Shown: positions 9,752 to 18,838, counted from the first letter of the stretch. The stretch is DNA of 64,000 nucleotides from Bacteroides fragilis (GCF_002849695.1 NZ_CP018937.1:2108001-2172000); one strand, 5' to 3'. The notes: generated by a model not told the origin, from the letters alone. Translations and numbers: made by a program.

Positions 9752-11170
9752 GTGGCTAGAAAGAAAAAAGAACTTCCCCTGCTGGAGAAGGTGACAATAA
9801 CGGATGTGGCTGCCGAAGGAAAAGCCATCGCAAAAGTAAATGACCTGGTAGTTTTTGTGCCTTACGTAGTGCCGGGCGATGTGGTGGATCTGCAAGTCAA
9901 AAGAAAAAAGAATAAATATGCCGAGGCCGAAGCGGTGAAGTTTCACGAACTCTCGCCGATACGTGCCGTTCCTTTTTGCCAACACTATGGCGTATGCGGC
10001 GGATGCAAATGGCAGGTATTGCCTTACGCCGAACAAATCAAATACAAACAGAAACAGGTGGAAGATAACCTCCGTCGCATCGGCAAGATCGAATTACCGG
10101 AGATCTCTCCTATCCTGGGATCTGCCAAAACCGAATTTTATCGGAACAAACTGGAATTTACCTTCTCAAACAAACGCTGGCTGACAGCAGAAGAAGTGAA
10201 ACAGGATGTAAAGTACGACCAGATGAATGCAGTGGGATTCCATATCCCGGGAGCATTCGACAAAGTGCTGGCTATCGAAAAGTGTTGGTTACAAGACGAT
10301 ATTTCCAATCGCATCCGAAACACAATCCGTGATTATGCTTACGAGCACAATTACTCTTTCATCAACCTTCGTTCACAGGAAGGAATGCTCCGCAACATGA
10401 TTGTGCGTACTTCAAGTACCGGCGAACTGATGGTAATTCTAATTTGTAAAATTACCGAAGAGCATGAAATGGACCTCTTCAAGCAGTTATTGCAGTATGT
10501 GGCCGACCAATTTCCGGAAATAACCTCTCTCCTATACATTATTAATAATAAATGCAACGACACCATCAATGATCTCGATGTACACGTATTCCGTGGCAAC
10601 GACCATATCTTTGAAGAGATGGAGGGCCTGCGTTTCAAAGTGGGACCGAAATCGTTCTATCAGACCAATTCGGGGCAGGCATACAACCTCTATAAGGTAG
10701 CGCGCGACTTTGCCGGATTAACGGGTGGCGAACTGGTGTATGACCTGTATACCGGAACAGGAACCATTGCTAACTTTGTATCGCGACAGGCACGGCAAGT
10801 GATTGGCATCGAATACGTGCCCGAAGCCATTGAAGATGCGAAAGTAAATGCGGAAATTAATGGAATAGAGAATACGTTGTTCTTTGCCGGAGACATGAAG
10901 GATATCCTGACTCAGGACTTCATCAATCAGTATGGACGTCCGGACGTAATTATCACCGATCCTCCCCGGGCAGGAATGCATCAGGATGTGGTAGACGTAA
11001 TCTTGTTTGCCGAACCAAAACGAATTGTATATGTTAGTTGTAATCCGGCAACGCAAGCCCGTGATCTTCAGTTGCTCGACGTTAAATACCGTGTGAAAGC
11101 AGTGCAACCGGTAGATATGTTCCCACATACCCATCACGTGGAAAACGTAGTGCTGCTCGAACTTAAATAA
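9752..11170 (+). CDS. rlmD: 23S rRNA (uracil-C5)-methyltransferase, RlmD/RumA family
   Basis: SAM-dependent methylation of a uridine in 23S rRNA. The 472-residue protein begins with an N-terminal TRAM domain (about residues 1-65), followed by the iron-sulfur cysteine cluster CQHYGVCGGCKW near residue 75. The Rossmann SAM site is VYDLYTGTGTIANF, and the catalytic/acceptor motifs are DPPRAGMH and VSCNPATQARDL, the latter holding the nucleophilic cysteine. Start is GTG 9752, backed by AAGGAG. The exact target uridine (U1939 or U747) cannot be told from sequence alone. A pseudouridine synthase follows 10 bases later, so two RNA-modifying enzymes share one operon. Confidence 0.95.
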   Translation: MARKKKELPLLEKVTITDVAAEGKAIAKVNDLVVFVPYVVPGDVVDLQVKRKKNKYAEAEAVKFHELSPIRAVPFCQHYGVCGGCKWQVLPYAEQIKYKQKQVEDNLRRIGKIELPEISPILGSAKTEFYRNKLEFTFSNKRWLTAEEVKQDVKYDQMNAVGFHIPGAFDKVLAIEKCWLQDDISNRIRNTIRDYAYEHNYSFINLRSQEGMLRNMIVRTSSTGELMVILICKITEEHEMDLFKQLLQYVADQFPEITSLLYIINNKCNDTINDLDVHVFRGNDHIFEEMEGLRFKVGPKSFYQTNSGQAYNLYKVARDFAGLTGGELVYDLYTGTGTIANFVSRQARQVIGIEYVPEAIEDAKVNAEINGIENTLFFAGDMKDILTQDFINQYGRPDVIITDPPRAGMHQDVVDVILFAEPKRIVYVSCNPATQARDLQLLDVKYRVKAVQPVDMFPHTHHVENVVLLELK

Positions 11171-11180
11171 GGAAACGAAT

Positions 11181-12098
11181 ATGAAAAGAATGAAACGAAC
11201 TCCGGCCGAAAAGGCACGTGCGCAATATACAGGTTATCTGGTGAAAGAGCCTATGGAACTAATGGACTTCCTCGCAGCGAAAATGCCTGATGCCAGCCGT
11301 ACCAAGCTAAAGTCACTGCTCAGCAAACGAATCGTACTGGTTGACAATGTGATTACGACACAGTTCAACTTCCCTCTGCAACCGGGCATGAAAGTGCTTA
11401 TCAGCAAAGATAAGAATAAAAAGGAATTCCGTCATCCGCTGCTGAAAATCGTCTATGAAGACGCTTATATCATCGTAGTAGAGAAAAAAGAAGGCTTACT
11501 CTCTGTTGGCACCGACCGGCAAAAGGAACGCACAGCACAGCATATCTTAAGTGAATATGTGGGGCGTTCGGGGCGTGGAAACCGTATTTTTGTAGTTCAT
11601 CGTCTGGATCGTGACACCTCAGGATTGATGATGTTTGCCAAAGATGAAAAGACACAACGTACACTGCGTGACCACTGGCATGACATCGTGACGGACCGTC
11701 GTTATGTAGCAGTAGTTACCGGCGAGATGGAAAAGGACAGCGACACCGTCGTATCCTGGTTGACAGACCGTACCTTATATGTCAGTTCAAGCAGCTACGA
11801 TGACGGTGGTTCCAAATCAATCACCCACTATCGCACTATCAAACGCGCCAATGGATATTCATTGGTAGAACTGCGACTGGAAACCGGACGTAAAAATCAG
11901 ATACGTGTACATATGCAGGATTTAGGGCATCCTCTGATCGGAGACGGGCGTTACGGTATCGACGGCGGTCCCAATCCTCTCGGGCGTCTGGCGTTGCATG
12001 CTTTCAAACTTTGTTTCTATCATCCGGTAACAGATCAGCTGATGGAATTTGAAACTCCTTATCCCCCGGCATTCAAGAAATTGTTTCTCAGAAAATGA
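11181..12098 (+). CDS. RluA-family pseudouridine synthase
   Basis: Isomerises uridine to pseudouridine in rRNA or tRNA. The N-terminal S4-like RNA-binding region covers about residues 25-90, and the catalytic motif VHRLDRDTSGLMMFAK, with the active-site aspartate, is near residue 145. Later family segments are LVELRLETGRKNQIRVH and HPLIGDGRYG. At 305 residues it matches RluA/RluD-type enzymes; which positions it modifies cannot be read here. It follows rlmD in the same operon and ends in a strong terminator. Confidence 0.94.
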   Translation: MKRMKRTPAEKARAQYTGYLVKEPMELMDFLAAKMPDASRTKLKSLLSKRIVLVDNVITTQFNFPLQPGMKVLISKDKNKKEFRHPLLKIVYEDAYIIVVEKKEGLLSVGTDRQKERTAQHILSEYVGRSGRGNRIFVVHRLDRDTSGLMMFAKDEKTQRTLRDHWHDIVTDRRYVAVVTGEMEKDSDTVVSWLTDRTLYVSSSSYDDGGSKSITHYRTIKRANGYSLVELRLETGRKNQIRVHMQDLGHPLIGDGRYGIDGGPNPLGRLALHAFKLCFYHPVTDQLMEFETPYPPAFKKLFLRK

Positions 12099-12103
12099 TA
12101 CTA

Positions 12104-12139
12104 AAAATGGGCGTGAAATAGTTGTTTCACGCCCATTTT
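12104..12139. terminator. Bidirectional terminator
   Basis: Perfect 15-bp stem AAAATGGGCGTGAAA / TTTCACGCCCATTTT with a 6-base loop. A and T runs on either side let it serve both the rluA-family gene and the converging lipoprotein operon. Confidence 0.95.
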
Positions 12140-12167
12140 GATATATCTCACCTGTCAAATATAAGTA

Positions 12168-12572
12168 TTATTCCATCCTAAGCTCAAAATTAAATCCCGG
12201 TGCATTGTCCGAAAGATAAAAGATACCGCTCAGCCGATCTCCGTATACTCTTACGTCATCCATAAAAGAAATACCGTTAGTTCCGTAATCCAACACTAAA
12301 TTACGATTATAAGAGTCGCCCCAATACCACCGGAAACGATACTGATCATACAAAGCGCCGTCAGAAGCATAAAACTGGGTTTCCACCCCAAAACCGTCAA
12401 GCCCGAATTCAAAGGTACTAAACAAGGCTTCACCATTATCGGCATTCATCCCCACATCTCCTGTCCATGCCCGTCCGGCAATGACATATTCAATCTCTCC
12501 CTGATCGTCTTCACAGGATGCCAGTCCGACAGCCAGCAGCAGTACCAGCAGAATCTTTAAATAGCCTTTCAT
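12168..12572 (-). CDS. Putative lipoprotein, paralogue of the upstream gene
   Basis: A 134-residue exported protein. The signal sequence MKGYLKILLVLLLAVGLASC has a lipobox (LASC), with the lipidated Cys followed by EDDQGE, the acidic stretch linked to surface export in Bacteroidetes. The body is beta-rich; LDYGTNGISFMDDVRVYGDRL aligns with FDYGVNGMTYFDNVWVREHNL in the gene just upstream (12594-13037), so the two are tandem paralogues 21 bases apart. No enzymatic motif is seen and the function is unknown. Confidence 0.85.
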   Translation of the reverse strand: MKGYLKILLVLLLAVGLASCEDDQGEIEYVIAGRAWTGDVGMNADNGEALFSTFEFGLDGFGVETQFYASDGALYDQYRFRWYWGDSYNRNLVLDYGTNGISFMDDVRVYGDRLSGIFYLSDNAPGFNFELRME

Positions 12573-12593
12573 CTTTCTATCTCCTTTTCTAAA

Positions 12594-13037
12594 TTAGTTT
12601 CTGTTGTATTTTGAATCAACAAATACAACGACCTTTCCGTTCAGCTTTCCGGAAAGATTATGTTCGCGCACCCACACATTATCAAAATAAGTCATCCCGT
12701 TTACGCCATAGTCAAAAACAATTCCTTCCATCGAATCGTCTATCCAGGACCAAGTCAGATTATTTGTTTCTGTCCGGTAAGGTTGGTTTTCATTCAAATG
12801 ATAATAAGCATAAGTTTCTGCCAGCCGTCCGCTATCATCAAACTTCAATGTATGGCGCACCCATTCATCCGCATCATTTTTATCAGAATCATTCACCCAA
12901 GTCTTTCCGCATAACTTTGCATTACTGTTTCGCAAATAATCATCTGAATAATACTTGTCGCCACAAGAGCTCAAGCCTACTATAGCTACCAATAAAAGCA
13001 GCGTCTTCATAAAATTCAATGTCTTCATAAGTGTCAT
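12594..13037 (-). CDS. Putative lipoprotein, first of a tandem pair
   Basis: A 147-residue lipoprotein. Three in-frame ATGs lie at 13037, 13028 and 13010; all precede the signal segment MKTLLLLVAIVGLSSC with lipobox LSSC. I keep the longest. The mature part contains FDYGVNGMTYFDNVWVREHN, shared with its downstream paralogue, and probably folds as a small beta domain. The function is not recognised. A -7 box about 28 bases upstream indicates its own promoter. Confidence 0.82.
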   Translation of the reverse strand: MTLMKTLNFMKTLLLLVAIVGLSSCGDKYYSDDYLRNSNAKLCGKTWVNDSDKNDADEWVRHTLKFDDSGRLAETYAYYHLNENQPYRTETNNLTWSWIDDSMEGIVFDYGVNGMTYFDNVWVREHNLSGKLNGKVVVFVDSKYNRN

Positions 13038-13064
13038 TTGTCATTAAATTAATAATACAAGGGA

Positions 13065-13072
13065 CAAATATA
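13065..13072 (-). promoter_or_regulatory. -7 box for the tandem lipoprotein operon
   Basis: Minus strand TATATTTG (TAnnTTTG) 28 bases before the longest start. Confidence 0.55.
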
Positions 13073-13373
13073 AGGATTGTTTTCTAATAAAAAGGAAATA
13101 GGATTAATAAAAACATTTCAAACAAATAAAAACCACATTATTCGCTTCGGAGGCATTCTGTTTACCTTACCTGAATTTTCAAAAAGAAACCTTTAAGAGG
13201 AAGTAAGCTACAGATTGCTTCATTTATAGAAGAATCGCTAACTCTATATAGAAACAAAAGTCCTCAGATAGAACTTATATTTAATAGAAAACGGATAAAA
13301 AAAGAAATAACATACACTTTTATCACTATCTAATGATAAATATGCAAAAACACTTAGACCTTTATTAATATCC

Positions 13374-13483
13374 TCTAAGTCTTTTGTTAACTTCATCCAA
13401 GTCTTTTGTTAACTTCATCCAAGTCTTTTATTAACTTCGTCTAAGTCTTTTGCTAACTTCATCCGAGTCTTTTGCTAACTTCA
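13374..13483. repeat. Five tandem 22-bp repeats with a TTAACTTC core
   Basis: Five contiguous 22-base units begin at 13374, 13396, 13418, 13440 and 13462. A typical unit is TCCAAGTCTTTTGTTAACTT followed by CA. Units differ at one to four positions, and a decayed sixth unit can be seen just upstream (about 13352-13373). There are no spacers, so it is not a CRISPR. The minus strand reads GAAGTTAAC every 22 bases, the same motif and spacing as the 50191-50278 array. Confidence 0.93.
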
Positions 13484-13850
13484 TAATCCTCAAAGACGTT
13501 TCCCACTGTATAAGACCACTTTTTTATTTATTAGCACTCGCAGAAGCAATCATACAAAAATAACATATATGTGCATAAACATAGACATTCATAACACAAT
13601 AAACGATATTAGAACTATCAATAAACGATATCACAGTAAAACAATGGAATAACATTCTTTTTGAATTATACAAATTCCGCTATTTCGCGTTCTTTTCCAC
13701 AAGGATTGATATAGGACCTGAAAAATCAAATCTGAGCAGCATTAAAATACAAAATGACAAAATGAGTTATTGAGTATTAATTGCTGCTTTTCACCTCCGA
13801 TTCGCAGAAATAATCTTTCCCGATACACAGCATTTCCCCTTTTTATTCCC

Positions 13851-13858
13851 TACATTTG
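13851..13858 (+). promoter_or_regulatory. -7 box for map
   Basis: TACATTTG matches TAnnTTTG and covers the most upstream possible start (GTG 13858). Transcription would begin near 13865, which rules that start out and favours ATG 13888. Confidence 0.65.
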
Positions 13859-13887
13859 TGCTACGAATAAAAAATCAAGATAGTAAA

Positions 13888-14742
13888 ATGAAAAAGTTTA
13901 TTAAAGGAGTCCGGTTTACTCCTTCCAATTATCCGGATGAAATAGAAGATAAGATACAGAAATACAGAAAACAAGGCTATAAACTTCCCCCACGCAAAGT
14001 GCTCCGTACGCCGGAACAGATTGAAGGTATCCGTGAAAGTGCCAAAATCAATACGGCGCTGCTTGACCACATCGCGGAAAACATTCGTGAAGGAATGCCT
14101 ACAGAAGAGATCGACCGATTGGTTTATGATTTCACAACAGCTCACGGTGCTATTCCCGCTCCTCTCAATTATGAAGGATTCCCTAAAAGCGTCTGTACCA
14201 GTATCAATGATGTGGTATGCCACGGAATACCCAGTCCGACCGAATTTCTGCAAAGCGGAGATATAGTCAACGTGGACGTATCGACTATTTACAAAGGCTA
14301 TTTCTCCGATGCATCACGTATGTTCATGATCGGTGAAGTCAGTCCGGAAAAACAAAGACTGGTGCAAGTTACCAGAGAGTGTATGGAAATCGGTATAGCA
14401 GCCGCACAGCCTTGGGCACGGTTAGGAGATGTGGGTGCCGCTATTCAGGAACATGCCGAGAAGAACGGTTATAGCGTGGTCCGTGACTTATGCGGGCACG
14501 GAGTAGGTATCAAATTCCATGAAGAACCCGACGTAGAACACTTCGGACGCCGGGGAACAGGAATGTTAATTCTTCCGGGCATGACTTTCACCATCGAACC
14601 GATGATCAATATGGGAACGTATGAGGTCTTTGTCGACTCTGCTGATGACTGGACAGTCTGCACAGACGACGGATTGCCGTCTGCACAATGGGAAAATATG
14701 ATTCTGATTACTGAAACCGGAAACGAAATATTGACTTATTAA
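13888..14742 (+). CDS. map: Type I methionine aminopeptidase
   Basis: Removes the initiator methionine from nascent proteins. The pita-bread fold is clear: the metal-binding Asp pair occurs in DIVNVDVSTIYKGYFSDASR, the His in GHGVGIKFHEEP, and the Glu residues in TIEPM and near the C-terminus. The 284-residue protein has an N-terminal extension of about 45 residues (MKKFIKGVRFTPSNYPDE onwards) before the catalytic domain; it lacks zinc-finger cysteines. Start ATG 13888 is chosen because the promoter box overlaps the earlier GTG. rmuC follows with no gap. Confidence 0.95.
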   Translation: MKKFIKGVRFTPSNYPDEIEDKIQKYRKQGYKLPPRKVLRTPEQIEGIRESAKINTALLDHIAENIREGMPTEEIDRLVYDFTTAHGAIPAPLNYEGFPKSVCTSINDVVCHGIPSPTEFLQSGDIVNVDVSTIYKGYFSDASRMFMIGEVSPEKQRLVQVTRECMEIGIAAAQPWARLGDVGAAIQEHAEKNGYSVVRDLCGHGVGIKFHEEPDVEHFGRRGTGMLILPGMTFTIEPMINMGTYEVFVDSADDWTVCTDDGLPSAQWENMILITETGNEILTY

Positions 14743-15969
14743 ATGGAACTGACTCTCCTCTTGATTATTGCAGCCTTGCTGGTTGTCCAGCTTGTATTGA
14801 CACTAACCCGCAACAATCGCTCGCAAAGCGAAGAGATGCAACGGGCATTGCGTCAACAAATGCAGGAAAACCGGGAAGAGTTGAATCGCAGCATTCGTGA
14901 GTTGCGCATGGAAATGACGCAAACCCTGAATCAGGGTTTACAACAGTTGCAGGACGCCATGCATAAGAACATGATGACCACCGGAGAACTGCAACGCCAG
15001 AAGTTCGACGCAATGGCACGTCAGCAGGAAACGCTGATACAGTCTACTGAGAAGCGTCTGGATGACATGCGCGTGATGGTTGAAGAGAAATTACAAAAGA
15101 CTCTTAACGAACGTATCGGACAGTCCTTCGAGATAGTCCGTTCGCAACTTGAAAACGTGCAAAAAGGCCTGGGAGAAATGAAGTCTCTCGCACAAGACGT
15201 GGGTGGTCTCAAGAAAGTTCTGAGCAACGTGAAAATGCGCGGGACTTTTGGAGAAGTCCAGTTAGGTGCTCTTCTGGAGCAGATGATGAGTCCTGAACAG
15301 TATGAAGCAAATGTCAAGACCAAGAAGAGCGGAACCGAATTTGTAGAGTTCGCCATCAAACTTCCTGGGAAAGACGATGCAAACAGTACCGTTTATCTGC
15401 CAATCGATGCAAAATTCCCAAAAGATGTTTACGAGCAATATTATGATGCCTTTGAGGCAGGTGACGCTGTACTGATGGAATCATACGGGCGTCAACTGGA
15501 AACAACCATAAAAAAGATGGCAAAGGATATTCATGACAAGTATGTCGACCCGCCGTTTACAACGGACTTCGCCATCCTGTTCCTCCCCTTTGAAAGCATT
15601 TATGCAGAAGTAATCCGCCGCACAACTTTAGTGGAAACACTACAAAAGGATTTCAAGATTGTCGTAACTGGGCCAACTACTTTGGGAGCTATACTGAACA
15701 GCCTGCAAATGGGATTCCGGACACTTGCCATACAGAAACGTACTGGTGAGGTATGGACTGTACTGGGAGCCGTAAAAACTGAATTCGGAAAATTCGGAGG
15801 ACTGCTTGAGAAGGTGCAGAAGAATCTGCAAAGTGCAGGTGACCAATTGGAAGAAGTAATGGGAAAACGCACCCGCGCCATCGAACGCAAGCTCCGGCAG
15901 GTCGAAGAGCTCCCACACGAAGAAAGCCGGAAAATCTTACCGATTGACGATGGCGGAGAAGATGATTAA
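14743..15969 (+). CDS. rmuC: RmuC family DNA recombination protein
   Basis: Homologue of E. coli RmuC, which limits inversions at short inverted repeats and has a predicted nuclease-like core. An N-terminal membrane helix (LLLIIAALLVVQLVLTL) is followed by a long coiled coil rich in Gln/Glu (to about residue 140). The conserved core then includes VKMRGTFGEVQLGALLEQM, YLPIDAKFPKDVYEQY and FLPFESIYAEV, plus the GPTTLGAILNSLQMGFR block. The start codon directly abuts the map stop, implying coupling. The molecular activity of the family is not fully settled. Confidence 0.94.
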   Translation: MELTLLLIIAALLVVQLVLTLTRNNRSQSEEMQRALRQQMQENREELNRSIRELRMEMTQTLNQGLQQLQDAMHKNMMTTGELQRQKFDAMARQQETLIQSTEKRLDDMRVMVEEKLQKTLNERIGQSFEIVRSQLENVQKGLGEMKSLAQDVGGLKKVLSNVKMRGTFGEVQLGALLEQMMSPEQYEANVKTKKSGTEFVEFAIKLPGKDDANSTVYLPIDAKFPKDVYEQYYDAFEAGDAVLMESYGRQLETTIKKMAKDIHDKYVDPPFTTDFAILFLPFESIYAEVIRRTTLVETLQKDFKIVVTGPTTLGAILNSLQMGFRTLAIQKRTGEVWTVLGAVKTEFGKFGGLLEKVQKNLQSAGDQLEEVMGKRTRAIERKLRQVEELPHEESRKILPIDDGGEDD

Positions 15970-15995
15970 TTGATAAAACAACGAGATATAAGGTC

Positions 15996-16751
15996 ATGGA
16001 AACAACACTTAAGGATCAGTTCATTACCTTGTGGGATACTTATTTTCCACAAGCCGGACTCCCCATAGCATTTGAATACTCGGCAGATACACAGAATCTT
16101 CCGGTAGTGGAAGCTCCGAAAGGACATCGGTGTATCATTGCCCAACTGACACAAGTACAACGAGGAAAAACTCTCTGTATACAGGCAGATTCTGTGGGAT
16201 GCCGGGGTGGAAAACGGTATACAAGCTTTACGGACAAAATGTTCCCCGGGTTTGAATGTTTCCTTTCACACAATGGGCAAGGAGAAGGAGAACGATACAA
16301 ACAAACGCCGGAATTGGCTGCGGAGGCTCTGGCACAGTTACCCGTACTTCCTATCAAGGGGGAAAACCTGATTTTCAAGCGTTGGGACAAACTGGAAGCA
16401 GAAGACACACCGGAAGCGGTTATTTTCTTTGCATCTGCCGATGTTCTCTCCGGATTGTTCACACTGGCTTGTTTTGACAATGCAGATCCTGATGCAGTGA
16501 TTGCTCCTTTTGGTGCAGGCTGTGCCTCCATTATCTATCATCCGTACCGGGAACAACTGGACGGAACCAATCGGGCAGTGTTAGGATCATTCGACCCTTC
16601 GGCACGCAAATGTATGAAATCCGACCTTTTGTCTTTTGCCATTCCATTTAACAAATTCAAAAAAATGGTGTTGCAAATGGAAGAAAGCTTCCTAAAGACA
16701 GCTACGTGGGAAACTATTAAAAAGAGAATGGACAAATCCAATCAGTCTTAA
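15996..16751 (+). CDS. DUF169 family protein
   Basis: A 251-residue cytosolic protein of the DUF169 (COG2043) family, of unknown biochemical role. Conserved features seen are the central cysteine-containing segment QADSVGCRGGKRY, the FFASADVLSGLFTLACFDN stretch, and the glycine/cysteine loop APFGAGCASII. It starts 26 bases after rmuC and ends just before a strong hairpin, so it is probably the last gene of the map-rmuC unit. A redox or cofactor-binding role has been suggested for the family only from context; I give no function. Confidence 0.85.
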   Translation: METTLKDQFITLWDTYFPQAGLPIAFEYSADTQNLPVVEAPKGHRCIIAQLTQVQRGKTLCIQADSVGCRGGKRYTSFTDKMFPGFECFLSHNGQGEGERYKQTPELAAEALAQLPVLPIKGENLIFKRWDKLEAEDTPEAVIFFASADVLSGLFTLACFDNADPDAVIAPFGAGCASIIYHPYREQLDGTNRAVLGSFDPSARKCMKSDLLSFAIPFNKFKKMVLQMEESFLKTATWETIKKRMDKSNQS

Positions 16752-16755
16752 ATAA

Positions 16756-16795
16756 AAGAGCTATTCCGGAGAGTTGTTTCACCGGAATAGCTCTT
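16756..16795 (+). terminator. Terminator after the DUF169 gene
   Basis: Perfect 14-bp stem AAGAGCTATTCCGG / CCGGAATAGCTCTT with a 12-base loop. It lies between converging genes and may act both ways. Confidence 0.85.
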
Positions 16796-16821
16796 ATCAA
16801 AGTAACCGAAACCGGTTCTTC

Positions 16822-18468
16822 TTACCAGTTCTCTCTGAGTATCTGTTTCATTTTCAACACTGTCCCCATATTACATTCACGATCAACCTTGACCCTCACA
16901 CTAAGTTTCCGACCATCTTTCAGTTTCTCCCGATAATCGGTTACTGCCTGTTGTAACTCCTCTGCCGTAGGATTCTTCAATTCTTTAAGCAAATCCTTAC
17001 CGGACATAAAATTCAACTCGATCCCACTCAGACAATCTCCATTTTGGGAGCCAAACTTCTTCAAATTCTCATATTGCGAAACAACGATGGGGAATTCCTT
17101 GTCAAGAAAATCTTTACTATCATTACCCGAAGCAATAGCAATGCTGTCACGTATTTCGGTATATGCATCGTAAACCGCCTGCAATGCCTGCCTTGCTTCA
17201 TCCACGTTGGTTCCTCTGTCACACCAGAACCCAACAATCTGTTCGTCTTTACGACCAGACTTTTCTTTCTCTCTCCGTTGTTTATACAAAAGCTTTTCCT
17301 TAACTTTATCCTTCAGATTTTCTTTGAGAACATAATCTCCATCGAACAGCATCACATTCCTGGCATTCATTAGCAATTGATTCATCCGGTTCTCAGGGGT
17401 AGTAGGGGCAACCTTCTTTCCAAATTTCCGAAGGTTGTAGGCCTCCTCTTCATTCCTCAACAGTTTCGACAGAGTTTGATAATCCATTGCTTGTTTTTGG
17501 TGCAGTCCGGGCACTGTCTGTACAAATGTCTCCTTCACTTCGGGCCGGGCGAACGCATAAAGCGTTCCGGCCATCACGGGCACAAAAAGCAACAGCTTCA
17601 AACGTGCCCACCCATTGGTTCTTTCTTTCAACATCATGGTGATTCGGTTTTTAAGTTTACTGTGATTGAAACCGTTGGCCATAGAGTAGAGCCTTGTACC
17701 AACAGCCTTTTTCACTAACAAAAGTTGATATCTCGTTGCATCGATGCCATTATTTATCACTCCGTCGTCTGCCTCAAATTCGTGAACTTCCTGTAACTCA
17801 CGTTTCAACAGCCACACGGCCGGATTAAACCAGAATAGAATGAGAAGAAGTTGAATCCACAATAAATCCAGCGTATGCCAACTACGCAAATGCATCACTT
17901 CATGCAGCAGAATTTCTTGTGAATGACCATAATCCGCTTCAGAAATCACAATAACCCTCCCCCAGCTAAAAGAACCTACCGTTTGAGAAGTCAATGCCAA
18001 TGTATACTTTCCGTATCTGCTCCTCCTGGCATGTAATATCAGACGCCACATACGAATCGCAGACAGTACAAAGCCTAAGAACACTACGACGCTCCCTATC
18101 AAATAGACAACTCCCCCTACTCTTATTAATTCATGCCGGAATGTGATATCAGGAGAAGTATGTCGTACCCTTTCAGGCGAGTTTGCCAACCGCCCCATTC
18201 CTCCTTCCTGAACCAACTCCAACGAAGAATCGGAATAACCTTCTTCCACCAATACACGATGGATGACCTGAAAAGGAGTATGGAAGAGATGCTCTTCCTC
18301 AGTAGTAAACTCCATCAAAGGGAGGACGACACATACCGACATCCCCACCAGCAATGTCAATCGGTTAAAGCGAAAGAAAGTGCTGCGGCTCAGCAACGCC
18401 CGATAAAACACATAAAATAATATCAGGCAGAAAGCTGACTTGAGCAGGTAAAACAAGAAAGTTCCCAT
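16822..18468 (-). CDS. BlaR1/MecR1-type M56 membrane metallopeptidase
   Basis: Sensor-protease partner of a BlaI repressor. The N-terminal third has about four membrane helices (starting LLKSAFCLILFYVFYRALL), and the zinc motif HEVMH (near residue 190) sits between the third and fourth. The periplasmic part of about 280 residues is not a penicillin-binding domain. The last 30 residues (SVRVKVDRECNMGTVLKMKQ and following) resemble the ExbD/TolR periplasmic domain, so the ligand is probably not a beta-lactam. It begins 4 bases after the blaI-like stop, in one operon. Which signal it senses is unknown. Confidence 0.9.
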   Translation of the reverse strand: MGTFLFYLLKSAFCLILFYVFYRALLSRSTFFRFNRLTLLVGMSVCVVLPLMEFTTEEEHLFHTPFQVIHRVLVEEGYSDSSLELVQEGGMGRLANSPERVRHTSPDITFRHELIRVGGVVYLIGSVVVFLGFVLSAIRMWRLILHARRSRYGKYTLALTSQTVGSFSWGRVIVISEADYGHSQEILLHEVMHLRSWHTLDLLWIQLLLILFWFNPAVWLLKRELQEVHEFEADDGVINNGIDATRYQLLLVKKAVGTRLYSMANGFNHSKLKNRITMMLKERTNGWARLKLLLFVPVMAGTLYAFARPEVKETFVQTVPGLHQKQAMDYQTLSKLLRNEEEAYNLRKFGKKVAPTTPENRMNQLLMNARNVMLFDGDYVLKENLKDKVKEKLLYKQRREKEKSGRKDEQIVGFWCDRGTNVDEARQALQAVYDAYTEIRDSIAIASGNDSKDFLDKEFPIVVSQYENLKKFGSQNGDCLSGIELNFMSGKDLLKELKNPTAEELQQAVTDYREKLKDGRKLSVRVKVDRECNMGTVLKMKQILRENW

Positions 18469-18472
18469 AAGA

Positions 18473-18838
18473 TTATTTTTTACGTCCTTGTTCTATCTGG
18501 CGAATCAAAGCTTTCAGGTCTTCAACAGATAACCCTTCTTCCTCAATAAATGCCGATACAACATTGGTGTAGGAATTATCATAATATTGGGAAACAACTT
18601 CATGAAGAGCGGAGCGCTTATACTGCTTCTCTGAGATCAAGGCAAAATACTGATAGGTATTGCCATAAGCTTTATATCCGACAAACCCTTTCTCTTCAAG
18701 ACCCCGTACGATAGTAGATACTGTATTATAATGGGGTTTGGGCTCGTCATAATACTTCAGAAGTTCACGGACAAACATTGCACCTTCTTTCCAGAATATG
18801 CGCATGATCTCTTCTTCTTTGGCAGTAAGTCTTTTCAT
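18473..18838 (-). CDS. BlaI/MecI/CopY-type repressor
   Basis: A 121-residue winged-helix repressor. The N-terminal domain is LTAKEEEIMRIFWKEGAMFV, and the recognition helix region is YNTVSTIVRGLEEKGFV, with the wing following (YKAYGNTYQYFALIS). The C-terminal helix pair forms the dimer interface and the site normally cut by the M56 partner. It is upstream of and coupled to that partner. Two dyads further upstream (18908-18946) are candidate operators for autoregulation. Confidence 0.94.
   Translation of the reverse strand: MKRLTAKEEEIMRIFWKEGAMFVRELLKYYDEPKPHYNTVSTIVRGLEEKGFVGYKAYGNTYQYFALISEKQYKRSALHEVVSQYYDNSYTNVVSAFIEEEGLSVEDLKALIRQIEQGRKK

Larger units (their letters stand above)
13038..13857. 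other. 820-base non-coding stretch between divergent units
   Basis: No convincing gene on either strand; very A/T rich. It holds the lipoprotein -7 box at its left end, a 22-bp tandem repeat array (13374-13483) and the map -7 box at its right end. Confidence 0.75.

Noticed and set aside
13374-13483. Possible CRISPR array
   Set aside because: The units are contiguous without unique spacers, only 22 bp and variable; no cas genes are near.
13858-13887. GTG start extending methionine aminopeptidase
   Set aside because: It lies in the promoter -7 box; the transcript would begin downstream of it.
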